Below the pieces are notes generated by a model. The model was not told the origin of the DNA, made no database searches, and saw only the letters and a list, made by a program, of their open reading frames with translations. Below, one piece after another: positions 19,781 to 26,722 of a DNA stretch of 44,769 nucleotides; position 1 is the first letter of the stretch; each line of letters begins with the position of its first letter. This DNA is from Gammaproteobacteria bacterium (lineage in GTDB: Bacteria > Pseudomonadota > Gammaproteobacteria > Burkholderiales > Sulfuricellaceae). The position numbers and the translations under genes were made by a program. Location: positions 1 through 44,769 of the forward strand of contig JAHJJI010000014.1 of NCBI GenBank assembly GCA_018823025.1. The letters are read 5' to 3'.

Positions 19781-20974
19781 ATGCTGACAGATACAAAATT
19801 AAGGAATCTCAAGCCTGAAGCCAAGGCGTACAAGGTCAGTGACCGTGATGGCCTATATGTCACCGTCTTGACCACAGGCACGGTATCGTTCCGCTATAAC
19901 TACAGCATCAACGGACGGCAAGAGACGCTAGTGATTGGGCGTTATGGTGCTGGGGGCCTGACACTGAAGGAAGCTAGGGAGAAGCTTTCATTGGCGAAAA
20001 AGGAGCTTGTTGCCGGCAAGTCGCCATCCAGAACCAAGGCGAGAGAAAAGCAAAAGTCCAAGGATGCCGATTCGTTTGGTGAGTGGGCGGAGCTATGGTT
20101 GAAGAATCACCAGATGGCCGATTCAACCCGAGATATGCGGCGATCAGTCTATGAGCGCGACCTCAAGGAGCCGTTTGGCAAGCTCAAGATGGGTGAAATA
20201 TCCCATGAGGATTTGCGCGCATTGTGTGACAAGATCGTAGCCAGAGGCGCACCGGCCACAGCGGTTCATGCCAGAGAGGTCTTGCAGTTGGTATATCGCT
20301 ATGCGATGGAGAAAGGGCATAGGCATGACAATCCGGCCGACCTGGTGCGGCCAACGTCTATCGCAAGATTTCAACCCAAGGATCGGTCGCTATCGCCAGA
20401 AGAGATCGGAGTGATGTATCAGTACCTGGAGCACGTTTCTACCGCACCTACGATCAGGCTTGCGGTCAAACTGTTGCTGTTGACCATGTTGCGCAAGTCA
20501 GAGTTGGTTGAGGCAGTATGGACAGAGATCAATTTCACTGATGCGCTTTGGACTATCCCAGGTGAACGAATGAAGCGGCGCAATCCGCACAACATCTATC
20601 TGTCGAGACAGGCTTTGGATATATTCGTCGCTCTTAAGACTTGCGCCGGCGGCTCACGTTACGTTTTGCCATCTCGCTACGATCCTGACATACCGATGAG
20701 CAAGGCGACCTTGAACCAGGTCACCAAGCTGGCTTATCTGGCAGCACAGAAGGATGGTAAGACGCTGGACAAATTTGGGCCGCATGATTTAAGGCGGACT
20801 GCTTCGACGCTACTGCATGAGACTGGATACAACACGGACTGGATTGAAAAGTGCCTGGCCCATGAACAGAAAGGGGTGAGGGCCGTTTACAACAAAGCCG
20901 AGTATGCAGAACAGCGGCGCGTGATGTTGCAAGACTGGGCGGACATGATAGACAGGTTTGCTACACGCTCCTGA
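19781..20974 (+). CDS. P4-type tyrosine integrase
   Basis: This 397-aa site-specific recombinase probably integrates and excises the island. The N-terminal DUF4102 arm-binding domain (LTDTKLRNLKPEAKAYKVSDRDGLYV) is followed by a core-binding SAM-like domain (about 95-195) and the catalytic domain. The catalytic residues visible are Arg238 (TMLRKSEL), His335 and Arg338 (HDLRR), His361 (LAHEQ) and the nucleophile Tyr370 (AVYNKAEY), so it should be active. Its 3' end overlaps the end of the convergent AlpA-like gene by 14 bases. Its position directly after guaA suggests insertion at the guaA 3' region. Confidence 0.95.
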   Translation: MLTDTKLRNLKPEAKAYKVSDRDGLYVTVLTTGTVSFRYNYSINGRQETLVIGRYGAGGLTLKEAREKLSLAKKELVAGKSPSRTKAREKQKSKDADSFGEWAELWLKNHQMADSTRDMRRSVYERDLKEPFGKLKMGEISHEDLRALCDKIVARGAPATAVHAREVLQLVYRYAMEKGHRHDNPADLVRPTSIARFQPKDRSLSPEEIGVMYQYLEHVSTAPTIRLAVKLLLLTMLRKSELVEAVWTEINFTDALWTIPGERMKRRNPHNIYLSRQALDIFVALKTCAGGSRYVLPSRYDPDIPMSKATLNQVTKLAYLAAQKDGKTLDKFGPHDLRRTASTLLHETGYNTDWIEKCLAHEQKGVRAVYNKAEYAEQRRVMLQDWADMIDRFATRS

Positions 20975-21215
20975 GCCCTGGGGCTGAAGGAAGCAACGCC
21001 GCTGTTTTTCGCTGCTCGATCCAGGCCTCAATTTCTTGCAAGTCCCACGCAACCAAACGCGTGGTGATAGAGAAACGCTGAGGAAACTCGCCCCGTTTTT
21101 CCATGTTAAGAATTGTTCTCTCAGAAAGAGGCACGATTGTTAGCAGGCGCTTGCGGTTGATCAGCGCCTTCCCCGGTTTTTTCATTTCCTCGAATGTCAG
21201 GTCTCGTGCATTCAT
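20961..21215 (-). CDS. AlpA-family regulator / excisionase-like protein
   Basis: This 84-aa protein has the AlpA/MerR-like helix-turn-helix pattern LINRKRLLTIVPLSERTILNMEKRGEFPQRFSI followed by LVAWDLQEIEAWIEQR. Such proteins accompany P4-type integrases and act as excisionases or as activators of int. I used ATG 21215, which has GAGGAGG 7 bases upstream; a start at 21236 would add 7 residues without a better site. Because it converges on int with overlapping 3' ends, antisense interference between the two is possible. Confidence 0.88.
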   Translation of the reverse strand: MNARDLTFEEMKKPGKALINRKRLLTIVPLSERTILNMEKRGEFPQRFSITTRLVAWDLQEIEAWIEQRKTAALLPSAPGLRSV

Positions 21216-21312
21216 TTTGTCGCCTCCTCGCTGCATGCCTCGTTTGTATTCATTGTCCAGCCTTGCTTAAAGTCACGTATTAGAAAAACATGAAATATCC
21301 GTTGAGGAGAAA

Positions 21313-22155
21313 TCATCCCAGCCGCCCCGATTTTGCCTTGAGCGCAATCAATCTGATTTCATCCAGCACCTTGTCCGTTTGCTGCATGGCCGCGCGCATG
21401 GCCACGGCCTCATCAAGCGGTGCGCTAATATCGTGCCCATCGCTGCACAGTTGATTCAGAAGCGACATAAGCGGCGAATCGAACTGTGCCAGGTCTGACA
21501 GCATGGACAGCGATAGGCAGGCCTTGCCATCGTCCGGTGCAACAAAGTGCGGCTGATCGAGCATGGCGCGCGGGTACTGGTATCGCGCACCGGGCAACGC
21601 ATCGTTCGTGGATAGCGCGGCAAGAAAAGAAACTGCATCAACAAAACGCGCTGCGGGCAACTCACTGTAGCTGCCAATCTCGAAATGATCGTTGAAGCGA
21701 CTCCAGATATCGGCGTGAACCATATCGGAGTTCCCCGAACGCTGGGAGACGATTTGCCACAAGGCGTTCTGTTGGGAAGGTGAGAGTGCGCTGGCATCTT
21801 GCGGTGTGGCGCAGATACCTGTTTTTCTGATGGCGGGAAGAATTTCCTCCGTCAGCTTCTGTTCAAAGGCATGCGCATCTTCTTCGCGGGAGTTGATGAT
21901 CAGGCGGTAGAGGTTGCCTTCGTTGATGTAGGTTAATCCCTGATTCTCACCTTCAGTATTTGGGGCGCGTTTCGTGAGCCCATTTTCACGGCAGTATTTT
22001 TCGATAGCTGCGCTGTCGTTGCTATAGCCAAGGACAGCACAAACATCACCGGCGGAAAACCACGTCTCACCGCTATCATCGGCGAAGGTGTGAATTTGAG
22101 TGCCATTAAAACTGAATATGGCGGATGTGGCGGAGCTCGTCATAGTGCTAATCAT
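21313..22155 (-). CDS. Phage-type antirepressor (Bro-N domain)
   Basis: This 280-aa protein has an N-terminal Bro-N domain (about residues 13-115: IFSFNGTQIHTFADDSGETWFSAGDVCAVLGYSND, NEGNLYRLIINSREEDAHAFEQKLTEEILPAIRKTG). A C-terminal region resembling phage antirepressor C-terminal domains follows. Antirepressors counteract a phage-type repressor, and the XRE regulator upstream would be the natural partner. Upstream GGAAAAGAA precedes ATG 22155; ATG 22143 is an alternative. A 25-aa ORF with a strong ribosome binding site overlaps the start, so translation is probably coupled. An island using a phage-like repressor/antirepressor switch is the inferred role. Confidence 0.82.
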   Translation of the reverse strand: MISTMTSSATSAIFSFNGTQIHTFADDSGETWFSAGDVCAVLGYSNDSAAIEKYCRENGLTKRAPNTEGENQGLTYINEGNLYRLIINSREEDAHAFEQKLTEEILPAIRKTGICATPQDASALSPSQQNALWQIVSQRSGNSDMVHADIWSRFNDHFEIGSYSELPAARFVDAVSFLAALSTNDALPGARYQYPRAMLDQPHFVAPDDGKACLSLSMLSDLAQFDSPLMSLLNQLCSDGHDISAPLDEAVAMRAAMQQTDKVLDEIRLIALKAKSGRLG

Positions 22156-22225
22156 TACAATTCTTTTCCATGCCCCACAGACTGATCGTTTTGGGTGGAG
22201 CTGGAAGCATATTTTGTTTGGTCAT
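22148..22225 (-). CDS. 25-aa leader ORF overlapping the antirepressor start
   Basis: A short ORF (MTKQNMLPAPP..., 25 codons plus TAG) begins at ATG 22225 with an excellent ribosome binding site (AGGTGGGGG, 3 bases before the ATG). It ends at 22148-22150, overlapping the antirepressor start at 22155. It lies directly downstream of a good minus-strand promoter. The arrangement suggests a leader peptide that couples or tunes antirepressor translation. I know no homolog, and expression is inferred only. Confidence 0.5.
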   Translation of the reverse strand: MTKQNMLPAPPKTISLWGMEKNCND

Positions 22226-22257
22226 GTACCCCCACCTCTTGCGCTAGATTTGCGAAA

Positions 22258-22287
22258 AGTATAGATTTGCTTTACATTAAAAGTCAA
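22258..22287 (-). promoter_or_regulatory. Promoter of leader ORF and antirepressor
   Basis: On the minus strand TTGACT (plus 22282-22287) is followed after 18 bases by TATACT (plus 22258-22263). The -10 contains an AGTATA half-site also found in the operators before the XRE gene. A complementary TATACTTT lies at 22295-22302, just upstream of the -35. Control by the XRE regulator is therefore likely. Confidence 0.6.
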
Positions 22288-22319
22288 CTAAAAATATACT
22301 TTAAGGTGGTTTGATGTAA

Positions 22320-22466
22320 ATTTTAACTAATATCTGGGGAGGCTCGTGCATACAAGCCGGCAATTTGCAACTACGGTTCAAGCGTTGGTGTTTTGCTGCT
22401 AAAGGTGAGAGCGCTGTATTTGCTGAACACTACGCTGGCAGCGCAATCAGCAAGGGGTGGGGATAA
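22320..22466 (+). other. Open frame without a standard start in an otherwise gene-free stretch
   Basis: Between the antirepressor promoter and the end of the XRE gene there is no clear gene. One plus-strand frame is open for 48 codons (22320-22466) and reads as fairly normal protein (...KRWCFAAKGESAVFAEHYAGS...). It has only near-cognate starts or a TTG at 22365 without a ribosome binding site. It may be a decayed gene remnant or chance. Confidence 0.2.
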
Positions 22467-22530
22467 GTGCGGGGCTTTTTGTCTGTCGCCGGTTCAAAAC
22501 AGCTTGAGCTGAATCTGAAGCACGATGATA

Positions 22531-22881
22531 TTATTTTGTGCCTTTGAGTAATTTTTCAGGCGAGATGAGTTCAGCATATACACTCCCTTCACGTGTTAGC
22601 GCTGCAACGGCGCTATCGGGAAGTGGTTGAGCCACGGCAATCAGCTTCTGTATTGACGGCCTGGTAAGCGCAAAGTTGCTGTCAACTTCACCAGCAATAA
22701 GCCAATCAAAAGAAAACACCAAGTGCTCCCTGAGCGCTACCAGGCGATCCGTTGGCGGCGTTGCGACGCCTGTTTCCCATTGAGATACGGATGCCTTGGA
22801 TACGCCACACAACTCGCCGAACTTCTCCTGTGAAAGAGTGTTTCGTTCGCGTAATTGTCTGATTCTAGCTCCTATATCCAT
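22531..22881 (-). CDS. XRE-family (Cro/CI-like) transcriptional repressor
   Basis: This 116-aa protein has an N-terminal helix-turn-helix (IGARIRQLRERNTLSQEKFGELCGVSKASVSQWETGVATPPTDRL, about residues 2-45) and a short C-terminal region of unknown role. The frame is open upstream to 22974, but ATG 22881 gives the typical family start; the extension would run across the operator and promoter. No LexA-like protease domain is seen, so it would not be cleaved in the SOS response. Release by the antirepressor is the likely switch. Palindromic AGTATA/CACGAAGTA sites lie in its own promoter. Confidence 0.85.
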   Translation of the reverse strand: MDIGARIRQLRERNTLSQEKFGELCGVSKASVSQWETGVATPPTDRLVALREHLVFSFDWLIAGEVDSNFALTRPSIQKLIAVAQPLPDSAVAALTREGSVYAELISPEKLLKGTK

Positions 22882-22908
22882 CCGTAAATTGTACAACATT
22901 TCCATAAA

Positions 22909-22974
22909 CACGAAGTAAAGAAATAATTGACTCGTGCGTTTAGTATAAATATACTTCGTGAATGAGTGTGTCAA
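22909..22974 (-). promoter_or_regulatory. XRE gene promoter with paired operator sites
   Basis: Minus-strand -35 TTGACA (plus 22969-22974) and -10 TATTTA (plus 22946-22951) are 17 bases apart. CACGAAGTA (22909-22917) and TACTTCGTG (22952-22960) form an exact inverted repeat, with the second copy in the promoter spacer. AGTATA-AA-TATACT (22942-22955) overlaps the -10. This looks like autoregulation with two operator half-sites. Confidence 0.6.
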
Positions 22975-23185
22975 TTAAAACTATTCCTGTGTCAGCGGAA
23001 AGAGCGCAGCAACACTATGGCGGCAGGTGGTAAGTGAACAATCATGTAATCAAATTGGGCGTGCGCAAATCAGGTGAGGGTTGTTTTTTTAGGTGTCTCC
23101 TCCACACCTCAACTGAGTTGCTGCGAGGGGTAGGGGTATCCCGGACAGCAGCACTGCTGCACGCCCCCCTTATAACAGCGTACCA
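22975..23185. promoter_or_regulatory. Control region upstream of the replication gene, with 14-bp palindrome
   Basis: No gene is seen here. CAGCAG-CA-CTGCTG (23146-23159) lies where a -35 would be for the -10-like TATAAC at 23171-23176. An AGGTGT/ACACCT hairpin lies at 23091-23109. No ribosome binding site precedes ATG 23186, and a transcript from this -10 would begin only a few bases before it, so the mRNA could be nearly leaderless. An activator- or repressor-controlled promoter is inferred. Confidence 0.35.
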
Positions 23186-24178
23186 ATGAGTGTCAAAGTC
23201 ATGAGCATGGTCTTCGAGCACTATCCAGAAGGAGGAGGCGAAATGCTCCTTGCATTGGCATTAGCTGACTTTTCCGATGATGAAGGTGGCAAGGTTTTTC
23301 CAAGCATACCCGCACTAGCCAAAAAAACGCGCCAGTCAGAGCGCAGCGTGCAGTACCAACTCCGAAGGATGGAGCAGATCGGTTTCATCTCGGTTGCAGA
23401 AATCAGTGCGGGTGGTCGCATCAGGGGAAAAAAATACAAGTCCACAGAATACAAAATTCATCTTGAATTCTTCTCTGCCAGTAAAAAAACCATGCCTCAT
23501 TCCGGCATTGAAGGTGGCGATGCAAAAAATGCATCATCCGACACCAATCATAGGGGTGCAATTTCTGCACCGTTAGATGAAACCCCCGTAAATATTGGCA
23601 TTACGGATAACGGTGAAAATTCTGCACCGTTAATGGAACGGTGCAATCTGGAACACTTAACGGTGCAAACCGGGACACTTAACGGTGCAACAGCTGTTGC
23701 ACCCAATCCATCATATAAACCACCATATGAACCACCACCACAATGCGCGCGCAACGCTGAGCCAGAATTGCCGGACCCAAACACCGTGGTGGTGGATTTG
23801 ATTTTTCCATCATCCATTCATACCGACCAGCGCGATGCCATCCGAGTGTTGCTATCCAGCAGCGGGGTGCAGCCCAGTCATTGGCAGATCCTGATAGACG
23901 AACTGCACGGCGCACAACTCACCAAACCTATCACGAACCCCGTTGGCTACGTCAGAGGGATGGCAGAGCGCATGTCAGCAGGCTTATTCACAGCGGAACG
24001 AGCCCCGATGATTGCCGAGCAGCGCAAAAAGCGCGAAGCCAACGAGCAACAGGCCGCCACCCAGGCAAGAAAACATCCGGATTACGACCAGTCGTCTCAG
24101 GCGCAATTAGACAGACTACCGCAGCGCATTCGCGAATCACTTGCCAGACTGATGAAGCAAAATAAAGGGAGAGCTTGA
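23186..24178 (+). CDS. Helix-turn-helix replication-initiator-like protein (phage O-like)
   Basis: This 330-aa protein has an N-terminal winged-helix/HTH_36 type domain (about residues 1-95: EMLLALALADFSDDEGGKVFPSIPALAKKTRQSERSVQYQLRRMEQIGFI). A low-complexity middle (about 105-195) follows. The C-terminal part (ISDQRDAIRVLL-like, NPVGYVRGMAERMSAGLFT) resembles phage O-type or plasmid initiators. The DNA of the middle section carries regularly spaced iterons, as in the lambda O gene, where the origin lies inside the initiator gene. It is directly followed by the FlhD-like gene (TGAATG), so it starts the transfer operon. The replication role is inferred from architecture and iterons. Confidence 0.7.
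   Translation: MSVKVMSMVFEHYPEGGGEMLLALALADFSDDEGGKVFPSIPALAKKTRQSERSVQYQLRRMEQIGFISVAEISAGGRIRGKKYKSTEYKIHLEFFSASKKTMPHSGIEGGDAKNASSDTNHRGAISAPLDETPVNIGITDNGENSAPLMERCNLEHLTVQTGTLNGATAVAPNPSYKPPYEPPPQCARNAEPELPDPNTVVVDLIFPSSIHTDQRDAIRVLLSSSGVQPSHWQILIDELHGAQLTKPITNPVGYVRGMAERMSAGLFTAERAPMIAEQRKKREANEQQAATQARKHPDYDQSSQAQLDRLPQRIRESLARLMKQNKGRA
23553..23703. repeat. Iteron array inside the replication gene, candidate origin
   Basis: AACGGTGCAA occurs at 23637, 23659 and 23681, exactly 22 bases apart. The last two are part of a 19-bp repeat GGRACACTTAACGGTGCAA (23650-23668 and 23672-23690). Inverted copies TGCACCGTTA occur at 23566-23575 and 23623-23632. Degenerate copies are TAACGGTGAAA (23608-23618) and GGGGTGCAA (23553-23561). 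GGTGCAACAG and CTGTTGCACC (23684-23703) form a perfect 20-bp palindrome, followed by an AT-richer stretch around 23707-23735. This is typical of an iteron-type theta origin. Confidence 0.75.
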
Positions 24179-24469
24179 ATGGACGAAACCACACGCAAAG
24201 ACATTGCAGGCTTGAACAGGAGATACCTTTACCTTGCCAGGCAACTAGCCTCGGATGAGCACTCGAACCTGCTGGCTGGCATACCAAGGGAAGCGATTGA
24301 GCTCATTAAAAGCATGACGCTTGACGAGCTTGATGCGCTCGCAGAAGACATGATCGCCCCATGTTTCACGTTCAAGTTTAACGATGCGACATTCCGCACC
24401 TTGGTTGAGAGAAAAACCACCAGACGCGAGTACATGACAAACATTCTCGCCGCGCAGTCGCAGACCTGA
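24179..24469 (+). CDS. FlhD-family subunit of a SetD/AcaD-like transfer activator
   Basis: This 96-aa protein resembles FlhD: INRSYLYLARQLASDE-type N-terminus (GLNRRYLYLARQLASDE), a central IKSMTLDELDALAEDM helix and CFTFKFNDATF. In conjugative elements such as SXT/R391 and IncC plasmids, FlhD/FlhC relatives (SetD/SetC, AcaD/AcaC) form the master activator of transfer genes. ATG 24179 directly follows the rep stop and has AGGGAGAG upstream. The stop overlaps the next start (ATGA). Function is inferred from family and from the tra operon downstream. A flagellar role is less likely given its place inside the island. Confidence 0.82.
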   Translation: MDETTRKDIAGLNRRYLYLARQLASDEHSNLLAGIPREAIELIKSMTLDELDALAEDMIAPCFTFKFNDATFRTLVERKTTRREYMTNILAAQSQT

Positions 24470-24987
24470 TGAACACCGACGACATCTTCATCAAAAATCA
24501 TATCAGCGCCACCACGCTGGTTCGCGAGGGCATGCGTCTTCCGCTTGTATATGCCATGACCGGTGTCACCTGGCGATCTTTGCGCAAGATATGGCAAGAC
24601 ACATACGGCGAAACTACGCCGCTTCCCGGAAGGATGCCGGGCAATACGCTTTCGTACATCAGGCAGGGACAAACATCGCTTTTGTTGTCCACATTGGTGG
24701 CGGTGTATTTAACCGTAGAAAAGAGAGCAAACCCACAAACCGTATCACAAGCTGAAATGTTCCTTCAAGCGTGGAAATCAAGAACGCTCTTTACCAAAAG
24801 TGGAATGGCGATTGACATCAACGCGGCATGGTACGCAATCCGGGACGTAAAGGCCGGACTGGTGTCCTGGGGAAGATGCAAGCAATGCAAGGCGACATAC
24901 ATTTTCGATACCGAGTTCAGGGAAACAAGCAAGTGCCCTTATTGCGGTGAGCGAGACATAAAAATAATTGGGCCTGGCAAGCAATGA
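24469..24987 (+). CDS. FlhC-family subunit of a SetC/AcaC-like transfer activator
   Basis: This 172-aa protein has the FlhC pattern (IRLGMRLPLVYAMTGVTWRSLRKIW-like N-terminal half, and a C-terminal zinc site). The four zinc ligands are Cys137, Cys140, Cys156 and Cys159, almost identical in position to E. coli FlhC. With the FlhD-like partner it should form a hetero-oligomeric DNA-binding activator. It overlaps the lytic transglycosylase gene by 4 bases, so activator and transfer genes are co-transcribed and a positive feedback loop is possible. Confidence 0.85.
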   Translation: MNTDDIFIKNHISATTLVREGMRLPLVYAMTGVTWRSLRKIWQDTYGETTPLPGRMPGNTLSYIRQGQTSLLLSTLVAVYLTVEKRANPQTVSQAEMFLQAWKSRTLFTKSGMAIDINAAWYAIRDVKAGLVSWGRCKQCKATYIFDTEFRETSKCPYCGERDIKIIGPGKQ

Positions 24988-25427
24988 GAAAAAAATTATC
25001 CATCATCGTTGCTGGCGTGATGTTTGCCCAGGTCGCATATGGACAGGCAGACAACGCCTGCTTTGAACAAGCGGCAAAACATTATCGCGTCTCGGCTCAG
25101 CTTCTGAGGTCAATCTCCCGCGTAGAGTCAGGCGGGAACCAGGCAGCATTCCACCGGAACTCAAATGGAAGTTGGGATATTGGACATATGCAGATCAACT
25201 CTGCCTGGCTGCCGACTCTTGCCAAATACGGGATCACCAAAGATCGCCTGACAAACCCGTGCGTCAACACCCATGTTGGGGCCTGGATATTGGCAAACAA
25301 CTTTCAACGGTTGGGTTATGGATGGAACGCCGTTGGCGCGTACAACGCAAAATCGCCAGACAAAATAGTTGCATACGCCAGAAAAGTTGCAGCAAACCTG
25401 CGTAACGAAGAGGTGGCAATTGATTAA
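24984..25427 (+). CDS. VirB1/IagB-like lytic transglycosylase of the transfer system
   Basis: This 147-aa periplasmic protein has a signal peptide (MRKKLSIIVAGVMFAQVAYG) and an SLT domain. The catalytic Glu is at residue 48 in SRVESGGN, followed by GHMQINSAWLP and NAVGAYNA. It opens local holes in peptidoglycan so the secretion channel and pilus can pass. It overlaps flhC-like by 4 bases and the OmpA-like gene by 8 bases. Confidence 0.93.
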   Translation: MRKKLSIIVAGVMFAQVAYGQADNACFEQAAKHYRVSAQLLRSISRVESGGNQAAFHRNSNGSWDIGHMQINSAWLPTLAKYGITKDRLTNPCVNTHVGAWILANNFQRLGYGWNAVGAYNAKSPDKIVAYARKVAANLRNEEVAID

Positions 25428-26070
25428 ACGACGCGCAGCGGTCTTGATCCTGGCGATAGCATCATCAACCCTGCTGGTGGGGTGCAATAACTTATCCAGA
25501 GGGCATCTGGACAGAATCGCCAATGTCGATCCGGGCATTGCTTATCTGGATGGCAAATTCCGCATCTGCCGGGAAAATTGTCCGAAGCGCACAGCGAAGG
25601 TTCTGGATGATGCTAATTACGCAGCTATGCAGGCGCCACCGGTCAGCATCCAGCAATCCGAACCGCCAATAACTCCGCCTGTCAGCACCGCAGCACCCGC
25701 CAACGAGCATAGCGACATTTTTAATGTTTATTTCAAGTTCGGCAAGAGCATACCGACCAACGATGGGTACAAAACCATCGCCTTGCTCACCAAGGCAGCC
25801 AAACAAACAGCAGTCGCCATTGAGTTGATCGGCGAAACAGACGATATCGGCCCGCAAAAGTACAACGACAAGCTGGCATTCAGCCGTGTGCATTTTGTGG
25901 CGCGCTGGCTTGGATCGCACGGAGTGAATGCCAGGATTTCTGTTGAAGCACAAGGGGAATGCTGCCACCCGGCTCCATATGACACGACAGAAATAGCGTT
26001 GCAGGCAAAGCGCCGTGTGCAAGCAAAAGTGCGGCAGGCAACCGAGAAAGGAGATCTCACCAAAAAGTGA
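25420..26070 (+). CDS. OmpA-like peptidoglycan-binding lipoprotein in the transfer operon
   Basis: This 216-aa protein has an OmpA-like domain in about residues 105-205 (NVYFKFGKSIPTNDGYKTIALLTKAA, IELIGETDDIGPQKYNDKLAFSRVHFVARWL). The frame is open from 25369, but TTG 25420 fits better: it has AGAGGTGG a few bases upstream and begins a lipoprotein signal with lipobox LVGC (Cys22). It would anchor the secretion apparatus to outer membrane and cell wall. Such a lipoprotein is not part of the standard F operon. Tra-type relatives are not known to me by name. Confidence 0.8.
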   Translation: MIKRRAAVLILAIASSTLLVGCNNLSRGHLDRIANVDPGIAYLDGKFRICRENCPKRTAKVLDDANYAAMQAPPVSIQQSEPPITPPVSTAAPANEHSDIFNVYFKFGKSIPTNDGYKTIALLTKAAKQTAVAIELIGETDDIGPQKYNDKLAFSRVHFVARWLGSHGVNARISVEAQGECCHPAPYDTTEIALQAKRRVQAKVRQATEKGDLTKK

Positions 26071-26124
26071 TTATCGACAACCGCAGCAAACCAACTATTC
26101 AACAATTTACCAAAGGAATTAAAC

Positions 26125-26418
26125 ATGAGAAATAAATTGATCGTTTCGCGCATTGCCCTTCTGTGCGCGATGCTTGGTATTCCGGCTTTCGCCTTCGCTG
26201 GTACAACGGGGACAGAGTTCCTTGCTCTGTACAACTGGATCAACGGGGTTGTTACCGGCTATATGGGTCGTGCCATCGCAATGGCATCTGTTGCCATCGG
26301 CGCGCTGATGTCTGTCGCCAAATCAAACCCGATTCCCATTCTTGTCGGGATTGGCTTTGCGATTTTCCTGCAATACACGCCAACGATCATCACCGGCATT
26401 TTGACCGCGACGATTTGA
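26125..26418 (+). CDS. traA: TraA-like conjugative pilin
   Basis: This 97-aa protein has a short signal peptide (cut likely after AFAFA near residue 25) and a mature part of about 72 residues with two hydrophobic helices (GYMGRAIAMASVAIGALMSVAK and PIPILVGIGFAIFLQYTP). That is the layout of F-type pilin. It precedes traL, as in F. The sequence AAGGAATTAAAC upstream serves as the ribosome binding site. Confidence 0.82.
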   Translation: MRNKLIVSRIALLCAMLGIPAFAFAGTTGTEFLALYNWINGVVTGYMGRAIAMASVAIGALMSVAKSNPIPILVGIGFAIFLQYTPTIITGILTATI

Positions 26419-26428
26419 GGAAAATGCG

Positions 26429-26719
26429 ATGAATGAGACTGGCTATATTCCGCGCACATTGGACAAACAAGAGCAATTCCTGTTGTGGGATATAGACCAG
26501 TTCATCGTGGCTGTGTTGCTGATCGGCATTGGTTTGTCATTGGGAATGATGATCGGCGGGATTGTGTGCGGAAGTTTGGCCGCTTGGCAGTACGGCAAAC
26601 TCAAAGCAGGCAAACACGCAAAGTTCGCTGTCCACTCAGTTTATTGGTGGATGCCCGGCAGCCTATTTGTCAAAACTGCCATCACTCCACCGTCACACGA
26701 ACGCTATTTTTTGGGTTAA
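26429..26719 (+). CDS. traL: TraL, F-type pilus assembly protein
   Basis: This 96-aa protein has the TraL pattern: IPRTLDKQEQFLLWDIDQ at the N-terminus, one or two membrane helices (FIVAVLLIGIGLSLGMMIGGIVCG), then YWWMPG near the C-terminus. TraL belongs to the VirB3-like group and helps assemble pili at the inner membrane. It lies 10 bases after traA and 3 bases before traE. Confidence 0.9.
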   Translation: MNETGYIPRTLDKQEQFLLWDIDQFIVAVLLIGIGLSLGMMIGGIVCGSLAAWQYGKLKAGKHAKFAVHSVYWWMPGSLFVKTAITPPSHERYFLG

Positions 26720-26722
26720 TCC

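Noticed and set aside
23553-23703. CRISPR-like array
   Set aside because: The repeats are 10-19 bp with tiny spacers, partly inverted and inside an open reading frame. They fit iterons and no cas gene is present.
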